This document shows, in pieces, positions 9,816 through 20,075 of a DNA stretch of 22,720 bases. A model generated the notes under the pieces. The model ran no database searches. It was given only the letters and a program-made list of their open reading frames with translations, and had not been told where the DNA came from. The stretch is from Physocladia obscura. Taxonomy: Eukaryota > Chytridiomycota > Chytridiomycetes > Chytridiales > Chytriomycetaceae. How positions within the stretch are numbered: position 1 is the first letter of the stretch; each line of letters begins with the position of its first letter. The stretch is from positions 1 through 22,720 of the forward strand of contig JADGJH010000276.1 of NCBI GenBank assembly GCA_027596945.1, in the 5' to 3' direction. The translations under genes and the position numbers were made by a program.

Positions 9816-9968
9816 ATGAGACTTTTCGGGAGAAGTAGGAGCAACCCGCTTGTAGTGTTTGGTGCAATGAATGCCGCGATTTTGACTGGTGCAGCTACTT
9901 TGAAAAGCCGCTGTTCGGACAAATTTCAACAAAAAAAACCAGAGGATGCTTTTATCTTTGTACGCTAA
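9816..9968 (+). CDS. Small 50-aa ORF with a membrane-like segment, possible broken gene
   Basis: An ATG-started ORF encodes 50 aa in a patch of higher GC than its surroundings. It begins MRLFGRSRSNPLVVFGAMNA, with a hydrophobic stretch (residues 11-29) and then a charged loop (KFQQKKPED), and ends FIFVR-TAA. The same frame continues after the stop for 36 codons with a second hydrophobic stretch, GVGIAAFVLWVGINYS. A two-helix hairpin of this shape, with NPL and G-rich helices, loosely recalls HIG1-domain mitochondrial proteins, but the conserved Q-x3-R-x-R-x3-Q motif is not there. It may be a broken small membrane-protein gene, an upstream ORF of the phosphatase gene, or chance. Confidence 0.25.
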   Translation: MRLFGRSRSNPLVVFGAMNAAILTGAATLKSRCSDKFQQKKPEDAFIFVR

Positions 9969-10202
9969 GGGGTTGGTATTGCTGCCTTTGTCCTTTGGGT
10001 CGGCATAAATTATTCAAATGCTTCCTTTGATCTACACTGTCACTCTGACTTGATTACCAACAAAGGGACGATAATGTAAGATACACAGATATTGCTTTTG
10101 ATCTTATCAGCAAAGCCAATAATCATTTCAGAGTCTCAAAAGAAGACAAGCCACAAATCGAGACCAAAAAACGTGGTGAAACAAAACTTGTTTCAAACCA
10201 AT

Positions 10203-11415
10203 ATGATCTCCAACAATTTTACGGTCACCGAGCTGGCCAAAATGAACGAACTCCCGGAGGAGAAGTACACATCTCGGCTGAATACCATCAAAAGCAAAGT
10301 TTGTGCCACTTTGATTCAATGTTTAAATCAGCTTGGCATTTGACAATCTTCTGAACCCTCTGCCTCGTCACGTGATACATCTAACTGTCAATTCTTGTTT
10401 GAAATGTGCAGAAAGGATTCATCATCGATATGGATGGTGTTATTTACCATGGTTTGTTGAAGTTTACTTATCGCACCCTAATTGTGAAATGTTCAGTGGA
10501 ATGCTTAATTAAACTCTCAAACACTAGGATCTCAACTCTTGCCTGGAGCTAAAGAGTTTGTCGATTGGTTACAAAATGAAAACAAGCTGTTCCTCTTCCT
10601 GGTAAAAGCAAAGTGCTTACCAAATATTGTGTACCCCTTATATTTATCGCACTTTAAAACAGACTAACAACTCAACGCCGACTCCCAAAGAGCTTTCAGA
10701 AAAGCTTTTACGGCTGGGTCTTGACGTTGAGCCAAATCATTTCTATACTTCCGGTTTGTTCCGACTTTTTCTCTTTCTTTTTTTAACACGTTACACACAA
10801 CCTACAGCAATAGCAACTGCAAAGTTTCTTAAGAGCCAGAAGCCAGAGGGCGGTAGTGTTTACGTACTCGGCGGTCCCGGTCTTACTTTCGCCTTGTACG
10901 AACATGGGTTCACAATGTCAGAATACAAACCTGACTTCGTTGTTATTGGAACGGAGGGCAGCACACATAATTTCGAGTCTATGCAAAAAGCTCTCAGTTT
11001 GATTACTAAAGATGGCGCAAAGTTGATTGGCACAAATCCAGATTCGAACGGCGTCAAAGAGGATGGCGAATGTGTTTTGGGAACTGGTGCTTTCATCGCT
11101 GCGCTCGAAGTCGCGAGCGGAAAGAAGGCATTTACCTGCGGAAAACCAAGCTCGCTTATGATGTCGTATGCGCAGGAATTCCTTGGAATCGAAAAGAAAG
11201 ATATTGCAATTATTGGTGACCGGATGGATACGGTGAGCCAATTTTCTAATAAAACATACGACTATAAACGACAATGGAAACAGGATATTCTTGCTGGTAC
11301 AAACGCTCAAATTGATCCTGTTCTTGTTATGAGTGGTGTAACAAACTTGGGCAATCTTTACAATGATGCCTACCGCCCGTATTTGATTTTGAATGGAGTC
11401 GGCGAGCTTGTCTGA
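10203..11415 (+). CDS. NagD-type HAD-superfamily phosphatase (HAD-IIA), six exons
   Basis: This is a haloacid-dehalogenase-superfamily phosphatase of subfamily IIA (NagD/PGP type), which hydrolyses small phosphate esters, probably in the cytosol. Exons are 10203-10298, 10412-10451, 10528-10601, 10663-10753, 10808-11232 and 11284-11415, giving 285 aa with consistent phases. Motif I is DMDGV (nucleophile Asp38, acid Asp40), motif II is TNNS (71-74), the motif III Lys is in CGKPSS (Lys213), and motif IV is GDRMDTD (237-243). The C2-type cap lies between motifs II and III. The fifth intron (51 bp, GTGAGC...ACAG) keeps the frame open, so an unspliced reading inserts 17 foreign residues inside motif IV. 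I chose ATG 10203 because the frame has only a TTG further upstream and this start gives a normal leader before IKSKKGFIID. Substrate is unknown. Confidence 0.88.
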
Positions 11416-11448
11416 TTTTTTTTTTTCTTTTTAATTGACTTAATCATT

Positions 11449-11454
11449 AATAAA
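11449..11454 (+). terminator. AATAAA poly(A) signal candidate of the HAD gene
   Basis: AATAAA lies 34 bp after the stop codon, following a T-rich stretch, which is a reasonable position for the 3' end of the HAD transcript. Confidence 0.45.
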
Positions 11455-12729
11455 TCATCATGTCAGTAAATATTTTTCTCGCAAAATTAAATATTCATTC
11501 TATGTGAAGTTAATTGCAGCCTGTACGTGTGTACGTGGTAAAAATTTTCAGCAGAATTCTTTCTCGTTATTTCCAACTTCAAAATCCTCGGTTGTAGAAA
11601 TTGAAACAGTTAAAACTTTCTTCTACTGAGCAATTATAATTTTGTTACTTCAATACAGAGAGTTCACTCTTTAATACAACTTGAATCAATTTTTACTTCA
11701 ACATAAGCCCACATAGGCTTTAATATCAACCTTGACAATAACTCTGAAAACTTGCACTACTCCTTATTGACTGGAATTGTCAATACTAATCAAGCACTTA
11801 ATACATCAACAAATCAAAACAACAACAATACTTATAGCTACACTTTGTGTCTGCACCTGTAAACTTCACTCAATGACTCCACAGCCTATTTCAGAAATGG
11901 CTAAAAAATCACAATGTTCTTGCCCTATCAGTGACTGTAAAAAATGGTCTCTACAAAGTTCACCAAATTGTTAACCAATCCCTAAACCAACTCACCTCTT
12001 GAACACTTCAATCACAGAATCACTCCACTGCCAATTTGGGTACTGCAGTCACAACACAATCCCCACAATCCTTTGCACTACTAAGACTAACCTGTTGTTA
12101 GCCTTAACAGTCAAGAATACCTCATCACTCCTGGATTGTTTAGTTGAAAGAAAGAAAAAAATACATGTCCACTCATTTACCAAATAACATGAACATGTGT
12201 TGAAGTATATGCAACTCTATGGTGAGAAATGCGTTTTCAAAACAAGTAACAAAATATAAATTCTTGTTCACTAATTTAAGCCACATTTTTTTCTTCTCAA
12301 ATAAAAGGAATAAACTGTTTGTTAACCATTCATTTTTTACAAAATGGGAAATGGACAAACTTGTTGTTCTTGATCTTTCATTCATATGGGGCAGAATCAA
12401 GACAAACTCTAGCAATGCAAATCATTATATGTCTATTTGTTTTAGTTTATTTTAATAAAGTTAAATTATAAAAATAGATTTATTTATGGGCAGTTGATAA
12501 AAGCAAACTTTATGAAAAGATTAAACTAATACTGCTGTTGCTATTGCTGTGATATACTACTGTAAAGATGCTGACAGGATCAACAGAGAACCATTAGAAG
12601 CATCTGGTATGTTTACTAGTTAATAGTGATAGATCCACTTGCAGTTACTTTATTATTCGAACACCAGGAAACACACTATCCTGGATAATCCTACACAAAA
12701 ACATAACTTGCATAGTAGACAATGGAAGA
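11455..12729. other. AT-rich spacer, possible decayed coding trace
   Basis: No supported gene. On the plus strand one frame from 11777 to 12187 is broken only by TAA at 11972-11974. It shows Cys-bearing segments (SQCSCPISDCKKW, SLHCQFGYCSHN), but its first codon is TTG and it matches nothing I know. A second plus frame, 12219-12455, starts with ATG and encodes 78 mostly Phe/Lys/Asn residues typical of AT-rich noncoding DNA. Mobile-element debris is the likeliest source of both. Confidence 0.3.
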
Positions 12730-13005
12730 AAGTGAGAGATGCCTTGTAGCATATGATGGTTTTGAACATAAAGTCCCTTTTATGACATAAAAGCCCAGAA
12801 ACAACTCCACCTAATAATCTCAAAAAGCGATATGAAAGTAGAAAAATCAAACTGAAGGAAAGATGAAAAAGGGAAAATTTCATAAGGTGAATTAAATGAC
12901 TGGCTGTTGATGAATTATGGGATTTTGTGAAAATTTGAAAGGAGCAGACCAAAACAAAATAAACCAGAATTTTTTTAAATGTAAAAAATGTGATACATTA
13001 TTGGC
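12730..13005 (+). repeat. Dispersed repeat copy B (plus orientation)
   Basis: The ordered blocks are GGTTTTGAACATAAAGTCCC, ATAAAAGCCC, AACAACTCCACC, TAATCTCAAAAA, AAAGGGAAAATTT and GGAGCAGACCAAAACAAAAT, then TTTAAATGTAAAAAATGTGATA. They match copy A over the full length and copy C over most of it. The minus-strand open frame at 12653-12952 falls inside this repeat and is hydrophobic by composition, not a gene. Ends are approximate. Confidence 0.75.
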
Positions 13006-13086
13006 ACAGTCAGCATCAGTTTATTAAAAAAACAGGACAGTGACTTATCAAAAGTTAACATAAGATGCCTCATATATACATTTTCA

Positions 13087-13153
13087 TAGAGAAAAAAAAG
13101 AAAAAGAGAAAACAGAAAAAAAGAAAAAAGGAAGAGAAGTAAAACAAGAAAGA
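13087..13153 (+). repeat. Purine tract (A/G-rich low complexity)
   Basis: A run of about 65 bases is almost entirely A and G with only a few interruptions, just outside repeat copy B. Such a tract may be a 3' tail of an insertion, a nucleosome-excluding promoter element for the downstream plus-strand gene, or simple sequence. Confidence 0.6.
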
Positions 13154-13343
13154 TATAAGTAATCAACAAATCAAATTACTTTATATTTTGCTCATGACAA
13201 CATGTACCGGTGTTGGAGTTAATGCGAACGCAGGTGCTTTTGTGCATGCGCTTGACTCTGTGGACTTTGCGCTATATTTATAATTGTCAGATCAACAGCA
13301 TTATACTTCAACACATTATACCAACTCTAATCCGTTTGCCACC

Positions 13344-13451
13344 ATGGCTATTCTTCAGATGCTCGGGAATTGTTTGAGTCGCCACATTGGTTGTGCCGAT
13401 GAATTCAGCGTCAGATTACGCGATTGTTGTGTCGGACAGGTTGTGGGTTGA
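13344..13451 (+). other. 35-codon upstream ORF with a near-perfect Kozak context
   Basis: GCCACCATGG introduces a 35-aa ORF (MAILQMLGNCLSRHIGCADE..., ending QVVG) 89 bp before the ATG of the Trp-rich gene. It could be a regulatory upstream ORF. Alternatively it is the first exon of that gene: splicing at 13439/13440 (GTTGTG donor) to AAG at 13581 would join it in frame to ATG 13582. The donor is weaker than others in this window, so I leave it separate. Confidence 0.3.
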
Positions 13452-13539
13452 GGTTGTTGTGCATGGGGACAGGAAAAGCATTTAGTTCTTCTTGTTTTAT
13501 TATTTGCACCTTGTGTTTTCGAGCTGATGGTGGGCGGCA

Positions 13540-15068
13540 ATGGTCAGTCGAATTTTTCATATAGTTTTCTGTTCCTTGAAGATGCAAACACATACAACAC
13601 AAACTTTACTCAACAAACTTGCCGCTGCCGGATCGATTGCTGAAATTGCTACGCATATTCTAAATCGCCACATCCAACCGTCTGAAGATAATCTAAACTC
13701 TCAGCATAAGTCCAAACCTCTTTCACCAAAAAAGCGCAGTCGCGACTCACAACAGCAACACGAAGAACAGCAAAGTTACGCCGAAAATGCTTTAAATTCT
13801 ATTGCGATCGATATCACATCCTCGTCAATCCAGAACGAATCCGACTCTGACAATGTCAGTATTTGTAGTGATAAAGCATTATCAATACAGCCCCAGCCTC
13901 TTATTCTCACGAATAATGACATATGGGCATGGCAATACGCAAAAGAGTGCGAATCCATGACCGGAAAATCTGACTCGGAACTCGAAACTGCAATCGCGTT
14001 AATGTGGGAGCCGAACCGCGAATGGTACGGTATACACGCGTGGTGGACATGGGACCAATACACAAATCCGGGTGCAGTCTTCACTATCAATGATTCTTCG
14101 TTTGATCGACCAACTAAATTTGTGAAAGTCAATGATTGTTCGAATCAGCTTGGCATGAAAAACGACGAATTTGAATTTGAAGCTGCTGTATCTGAGTCTA
14201 TAATTAACGATGATAGCAATAAACTAGATATAGCTGCTCCTTTCGAACACATTGAGCTCCTAGCTGGCAAAGAATTCACCATAACAGAACTTTTTGAGCC
14301 AGAAGAGCCAAAAAGTTCTAATTTAAACAAAAACAGGCGCCGCAACAAAAGCAAAACTGACAGTGATATTTTGATTGGCATGGAAGTAGAACGTGATGTA
14401 ATATACGACGAAAGTGAATTAACTCAGGAAGAAATCGAAATTCAGCGCTGGTCAATTGCCTGGAAAGCAAAACGTGAGCAAGAAAAAATTTTACAAATTT
14501 GGATTTCTTTTCTCTTAATCCAATTGATCAACCTCTTGATTAATATATTATTTCTTTTTAAATTGGTTTTCTATTATTTAAAACAGGTGTTGCTGAAATC
14601 GCAGAGGAACAAGCACAGGAAAAAAGCGCAGTTGAATCATCTCGAAAACTCGTTCGTGAGCAACTTGCCAAAGCGCATCATGAACAATCATACGCATATA
14701 AAACCGTCGTTTATCCATCGTTGTACGGAGAAGAGAAAACCGAGTTGATTATTACACTGGAGGCTGAGATGCAAAAAAAATTCGAAGAATGCGGTGGCGC
14801 CGGAAATGTTCAGCATCTTGTTCCAATTGGCGAAGAGCATGAATATTATCACCAAAAACCAAAATTTTTGGCTATTTCTTCGACGTCAATGGTTGCACCG
14901 CAGCATAGTATGAACTCGGCAAGCTTTAAAAACAAGGTAGCTGATGAATTTGAAGAAGAAGGTGAAATGAAAGAAGGCGAAGAAGATGGTGAAATTGAGG
15001 AGTTAGAAATGTTTGAGAATGAAAATTCGACGAGAATTTTGTGGCCAGTACTCCCTATTCGTCCTTAA
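13540..15068 (+). CDS. Uncharacterised Trp-rich, acidic coiled-coil protein (two exons)
   Basis: I do not recognise this family. Exons 13540-14473 and 14587-15068 give 471 aa. The 113-bp intron (GTGAGC...AACAG) keeps the frame open, so an unspliced reading runs falsely to 14748 and loses the true C-terminus. After an N-terminal helix (LLNKLAAAGSIAEIATHILN) comes a polar stretch with a possible nuclear signal (SPKKRSRDSQQQ). Next is a compact Trp-rich core, NDIWAWQYAKECESMTGK and MWEPNREWYGIHAWWTWDQY. A second basic patch (NKNRRRNKSK) precedes a charged coiled coil (TQEEIEIQRWSIAWKAKR, then VAEIAEEQAQEKSAVE). The end is very acidic (DEFEEEGEMKEGEEDGEIEE). Basic signals and an acidic tail suggest a nuclear protein, by inference. 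ATG 13582 is an alternative start. Repeat copies B and C flank the gene. Confidence 0.65.
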
Positions 15069-15254
15069 ACACTTTGTGGTTGGTTTAATTATGGCAATCT
15101 ATGGGATCAAAGAGCCGAAATTAAGAATATTCTCAATCCATGTTCTGTGAATCAGATGTAAAATTTAATAATATGTTCTGTTTGGTGGTAGATGACAGCA
15201 AAATTTAAAAGTATATCAACCCATCTTCCACTGGCTTGCCTTCCCAGATAAAAG

Positions 15255-15515
15255 TCACGTGCTGAACATATTGCAATTTTATGGTGTTTGAACTAAGTGC
15301 TTATTTAAAATAAGGGCCCTTTTTTAGTCCTCCAAAAGCCCAAAAGCAACTCCACCCAAAAATCTCAAAAAAATATATATGAAGATAGTAAATCGAAAAT
15401 GACAAGGAATGATGACAAAGGGAAGATTACGTAGAGTTGATTAAATAAATGAGTAGGGGAAATGAAGTGGTTCTGATTGAAAGGAAACAAATCAAAAAAA
15501 AAAATCTGAAAAGAG
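15255..15515 (+). repeat. Dispersed repeat copy C (plus orientation)
   Basis: Shared blocks in order are TATGGTGTTTGAACTAAGTG, a CCCTTTTTTAGTCC-like stretch, CCAAAAGCCC, AGCAACTCCACCC, AAAATCTCAAAAA, AAAGGGAAGATTACG, GATTAAATAAATGA and GAAAGGAAACAAATCAAAA. It is in the same orientation as copy B, about 2.5 kb away, with the Trp-rich gene between them. The 3' end diverges earlier than in copies A and B. Confidence 0.7.
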
Positions 15516-16165
15516 AAAAAGAAAGGAAATGGTGAGAGTTGAAGACTCCACTTGCCATTGAAAAGATACACAGATTTGCAACAATTTTTCATTTATCTTC
15601 ACCTTGACTCTGCTTCATGTGAATCAAAAATATTTTTGTTAATAATTCATGTTATTCTGTCATTTGAGAAGAAATATACCTTTAAATTAATGAAAACAAA
15701 TTTATTCTGTGTTATTTGTTTTGTAATACATATATCAGTTGTGCATAATGCAATTACTCCTTCTTAACGAATAGTTGGCACTGAACTTAAACCTTTTGAC
15801 AAACATGATGAATATGCTTGGAGGTTATCCAGTTGTCAATCTGGTCAGTCATACTGTTGGATGCTGGGGTGCTTGTGTTTGGGTAATTGGTCATTGTTGC
15901 GGTGGTATTGGTACAGAAGGTATTTTGTAAAGAAAATGTGAAACTTTTTTGAAGATATTCTATTACACAAATTCCTGGATTAGAAAATTCATATAATATA
16001 AAGTGGACTGATTTGTGTCAAATGTTATAATTGTCACTGAGTTAGGAAAGTCTCCAACACAAAAGAGATGGCAAATTTATTTTATTGCAAAACAGACTAA
16101 AAATCATCTAAACAGAAAACCAAAAATGGAAAAAAAATAGAAAATATAAAGAGGAAAAAAACAAA
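15516..16165. other. Spacer with one small hydrophobic ORF
   Basis: No supported gene. The frame at 15805-15930 starts with two consecutive ATG codons and encodes 41 Gly/Cys/Trp-rich residues (for example NLVSHTVGCWGACVWVIGHC) before TAA. It is unlike AT-driven noise in composition, yet has no recognisable family or splice partner. The remainder, including the 3' flank of the PH-domain gene, is AT-rich. Confidence 0.3.
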
Positions 16166-19100
16166 TTACTTCCGACTTCCAAATAAAGAAGGAAATATTT
16201 TCTTTCTTTCTGGAGACGAACTTAACATTCCGCCATTTTTACTAGCAGCTTCATTTCCCATTGGGGATGTTACTCTTTGCTGTAGTGTAACACCCACTGT
16301 TGCCAATGCTGGAGAAGAAGGCCTGGATAAACCCAATGACTTCGAAACATGAACATTATACATACTTGTTGAGAAATACCCACCGCTACCACCATCTCCC
16401 AAAACAGAAGATCCAACAACACTTCGCTCATTACTCAATGTCTGTCCAATTACAACCCCTTCATTATATTTTTTTGACCGCATTGAAGCCTTGGGGGCAG
16501 CCAAATACATATCATTATTGCCGCTGCCGTCACCATTGGTATTTATTTCCTCGCTTTCAGATCCTCTTGATGTCTTGGAACCTTTCCTCTCGCGTTCAAA
16601 TGATGGTATTTCGGGGTATAGCCGCAGTGTCTGTGAGTTTGAGCTGGACACTTGTGACCCCGAGGAATTGTTGATGGCCAGGCTTTGAAGCGCATCTGTA
16701 ATGTCAATACTGTTTCCCTGGAATGCATGTTGATTACTGTTTATTACATCAGTGACAGATATCTTATGCGGCAATAATGAAGCGTTGACTTGAGCTGCTT
16801 GTAATTCAGCAGTGATTTCTTGTTGTAGTTGCAGCTGCTGCGCTACTGCTGCTAACAGGGCGCGCTGTTGTAAAAGAAGTTTTTGTTGTTTAAGGAGCTG
16901 GATGGAAATGTCTTCAGGAGTTTTCAGAGATGCAGCGCCACTTGCAGTAGCGTACAAGGTACTAGGTGTCGAAGTTGCACCATGAATCGACTGCACACCC
17001 ATATATATGCTTGATGATTGTCCAATATTTCCTGCAGCGTCCTATTGCAAATGATAACTAAATTAAATAAAAACGAAAGTGAACAAAAAAGGAAAATGAC
17101 GAACTAGTTGCCTCAAAGTTTCCACAAAACTTTGCATAGAATCAACCCACATATCACGATCCCCGTTCTCTTTTGCCCAGAAATAAAAATATTCCTTTTT
17201 GAGTGCTCCGCCAGACAGTTCGCGTACTTTGACTACACGAAAGGTTGGCTTTCCTTTAAATACATTCGCGACTCCACGATCGTCTCTTCCAATTGCTTCA
17301 ACAACAGTCTGAGAATTCAGCTCAATGAATCCAACTACTTGTTCGGTCTTGTGAAATCCTTTCCCTATTTTGACGTAGTATAGACCACGTTTACGAGGAG
17401 ACATTACAAGCACAATATCTTGCCATGCATTAAACATTTTATTTGTGTGGAGCTTTAATTCACCACTGATTGCGTCAGGGTCATCTTCACTATTAAGAAG
17501 TGAAGACGATCCATGTGCGAAGTTTGAATGGTGATGTGGAGTTGGATTTGTAGTAGTAACTGTTCGGCTAATGGTGGAAATGTAAGCGTTATTGCTCGCG
17601 CTTTGATTATAACTTGGAGAGAAAGGGCTTTTCGATTGATAAACTGACACGCTTGGTTGAATCGTATTGGTTTGCGCTGCGAGTACTGAGGGGCTAGAAG
17701 TGGATCGCTCAGAGGGCATAGGTACTTCTTGTCGAACGTGGTCTTCAGATATGCCGCGAGGACCAACTGTCCTTTGGGTTGTGTTCGCTCGAAAAACCCG
17801 CTGAAAAAATGACGGGCTTTGTGGTCGCTCAGGAAGTGGTCGCTCAGGAAGTGGTGCAGCACTGTGTTGAATGGCTGTAGTTTTAGTTCGTTTCACACCT
17901 TCTTGAACCGAAATGTGCGGTTTGTCAGAGGCTGTAGATTCGATGCTAACGGCACTTCCGGGTGGGGATGGAAGTAACGAAACACCATTGCGCTTATTTT
18001 TTTTAGGGTAAACGGTTTGATCAGTCGTCGGAGTTGTTTGTAAGTCGGTTTCAATTTTCAAGCCGCTTGTTTCCATTCGAGATCCAGAGAATTCGAATCG
18101 TGGAATTTGTGTAATCGCAGTGAAATCTTGATCGTCAAAATTATCTTCATCGTCTTCTCGAAATGATTGCAGCATTTCGTTATGCTCGATTGTATTTATT
18201 TCCGTAGCAGTGTATAAACTTGACCGATCAAGGTATCGAACCAAATGCGCAGGATGGGGTTTTTTACCAACTTGGGTAGTCAACTCTGGATCAATTTCAA
18301 TCTTCATTGGCAAAACGATTTTGTCAAAAAGCGTAATTTATCAGATAATTTAATTTCCTTTACCTCATCATTGTACCATCCATTGGCTGTTCCTTCTGTT
18401 CCCCATTGTCGACGAGACTTTGGACCATAGTCAGCATCAATTCCAATGTCTAAATCAAAATCGTCATCGTCGTCGCCGTCATCGTCGTCATTATTATCGT
18501 AATCGGCATTATCGTGTGCAGCCATATCTGAAATGCGATTGTAATCTGGTATGATTGAGTCGAGTTCACGAATGAGCCGGGAAGCTGGCATCATGGAGGC
18601 ACGTTTTTGAATGGAGCTGATATGTTTCATAGTTTGTCGTCTGTCACGTGGTGGATGTGGGCCGCCACTGGGATGTTCGTAAAGCGGAGAGGATTCGGCA
18701 TCTAGTGGAGAGGGCATAAAGCGCTCGTGGATATCAGAAAATGGTTTGTGGAACGGCGCCTTGATTGCAAGGGAAGATGACGCCAAGCTCGAAGAAGATT
18801 TTAGAGGCACATTAATTGACCTTGAATTGCTTGACGTTGGTTTCGTTTCGAGAGATGGGATTGGAGGCGGCGGACCACCGGAGAAGAATGAGTTTATGAG
18901 GACATCGTCAAGATCAGCATTAAAGCTTTCTGTTACAGTAGGTGACGTTGATATTTCGTCAGTTTCTTCGTCTTTTTCGTTGAGGATTGAAGACGCGATG
19001 GAAGCAAATTGCTCTGGCTTGGTCATGTCGGAATCGGACGTGCGCATTGAGCTGAGGGCTTTTTTGAGCATGGCGTTCTGCCTGATACTGAGACGACGAG

Positions 19101-19944
19101 CGGCGACGGTGGGGTCAATGAGACGCGGCCGTGCGGCAGAGATACGTCGCTGTTGCTTTTGCTCCCACGAGCCAATGAGGGACTTGATGTTGTTTTTGTT
19201 GCTGGTGTTGTCACTTTCGAATTCTCCGCTCGACATCGACAGAGCGGCGGACTGGCGGCGCTCGACAACTCGCGCCAGCGACTCTTCCGCCAGCCGCTCC
19301 TTTTGCTTCAGTTCAAAGTTGTTTGGAAACAGCGCAGACGCATGCTTGGCGAGGGCGTGGGCGATGCGTAGTTGCTCAACATCGTCTTCATCCCACACAG
19401 TCGATACTTTGTGAGCAGAATAGTCGGCTTTGTTGATGCTATTTGTGCTGTTGTCGTCATCGTTGTTTACAGCGAGAGTATGTGGTTTTGCTTTCGGTGT
19501 TTGGGGCGGAGTTGATGTTGGTGTTGGTGTTACGGGTTTGAATTCGGTCTGTATTGAGCTGTGCTGCAACGCGTCTGACAGTCGCCGCGTTTCCCGAAAG
19601 TTTGCAGACGTCAGTGTGGCAGTATCCTGGGTCGACAGTCGCTTCCCTTTCTCTTTCTCTTTCTGTTTCTGCTTCTCTTTCTGCCTCTCCTTCTCCTTCT
19701 CTTCCTCGGCCGCTTTCGCATCCGCTCCAATAAGAAACGACAATGCTGCATGCGCATCTGGCAGGTCCAATCCTGGGAACAGCGCCGCCTGCTTCTGTTC
19801 CTCCGCTGATTTTGCTGCCGCTGCTAGTTTTTCTGAAGCTGAAGTCTTTGGTACTACAATTGGCCGAACCGGTTTTACCAAAACTTCCTCCGTCCGCTGC
19901 AGCTCGTCCAGTTGCGTTTGCAGTACCACCAACTGCTTGCTCAT
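16166..19944 (-). CDS. PH-domain protein with long low-complexity regions (three exons)
   Basis: Exons on the complement are 18364-19944, 17105-18301 and 16166-17041, all phase 0, with introns of 62 bp (GTAAAG) and 63 bp (GTTCGT), giving about 1217 aa. One pleckstrin-homology domain is clear at about residues 803-926. It starts SGELKLHTNKMFNAWQDIVL, has a RGLYYVKIG strand, and ends in the expected helix with its Trp (GDRDMWVDSMQSFVETL). This fold usually binds phosphoinositides and recruits a protein to membranes. The N-terminus opens with a short coiled coil (QLVVLQTQLDELQ), then a Lys/Glu tract (EKERQKEKQKQKEKEKGK). PPPPIPS and an Asp run (NNDDDDGDDDDDFD) follow. After the PH domain a Gln/Leu-rich coil (QLLKQQKLLLQQRALL) precedes a Ser-rich tail. 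A PLPERP motif is tandemly duplicated. No catalytic domain is seen; an adaptor or scaffold role is inference. A 5' acceptor just before ATG 19944 leaves open a fusion with the upstream kinase gene. Confidence 0.78.
17821..17850. repeat. 15-bp perfect tandem duplication inside the PH gene
   Basis: GTGGTCGCTCAGGAA occurs twice in direct succession, with a partial third start after it. It keeps the frame and encodes the doubled PLPERP in the minus-strand protein, a proline-rich stretch that could bind SH3-type domains. Confidence 0.85.
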
Positions 19945-20075
19945 CTCTTTTGCTAAATTGAAAAAAGAAAACCACAAACATGTGGAAATGAATACAAAAA
20001 AAATTTGAATCTCCGATTCAGTGACTTCGTTTCCAATTTTATGAACACATCTTAGAAAATTGCAGGAAAATGATT

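Noticed and set aside
9966..9968. In-frame TAA as a sign of stop-codon reassignment to Gln
   Set aside because: The long frames of the kinase and PH genes contain many CAA/CAG Gln codons and no in-frame TAA or TAG before their ends, and other genes end normally, so the standard code fits.
18746..20008. Long plus-strand open frames (222 and 192 codons) opposite the PH gene
   Set aside because: They are Ser/Cys/Phe-rich complements of low-complexity Lys/Glu/Ser coding sequence; the minus strand carries the PH gene with consistent splicing.
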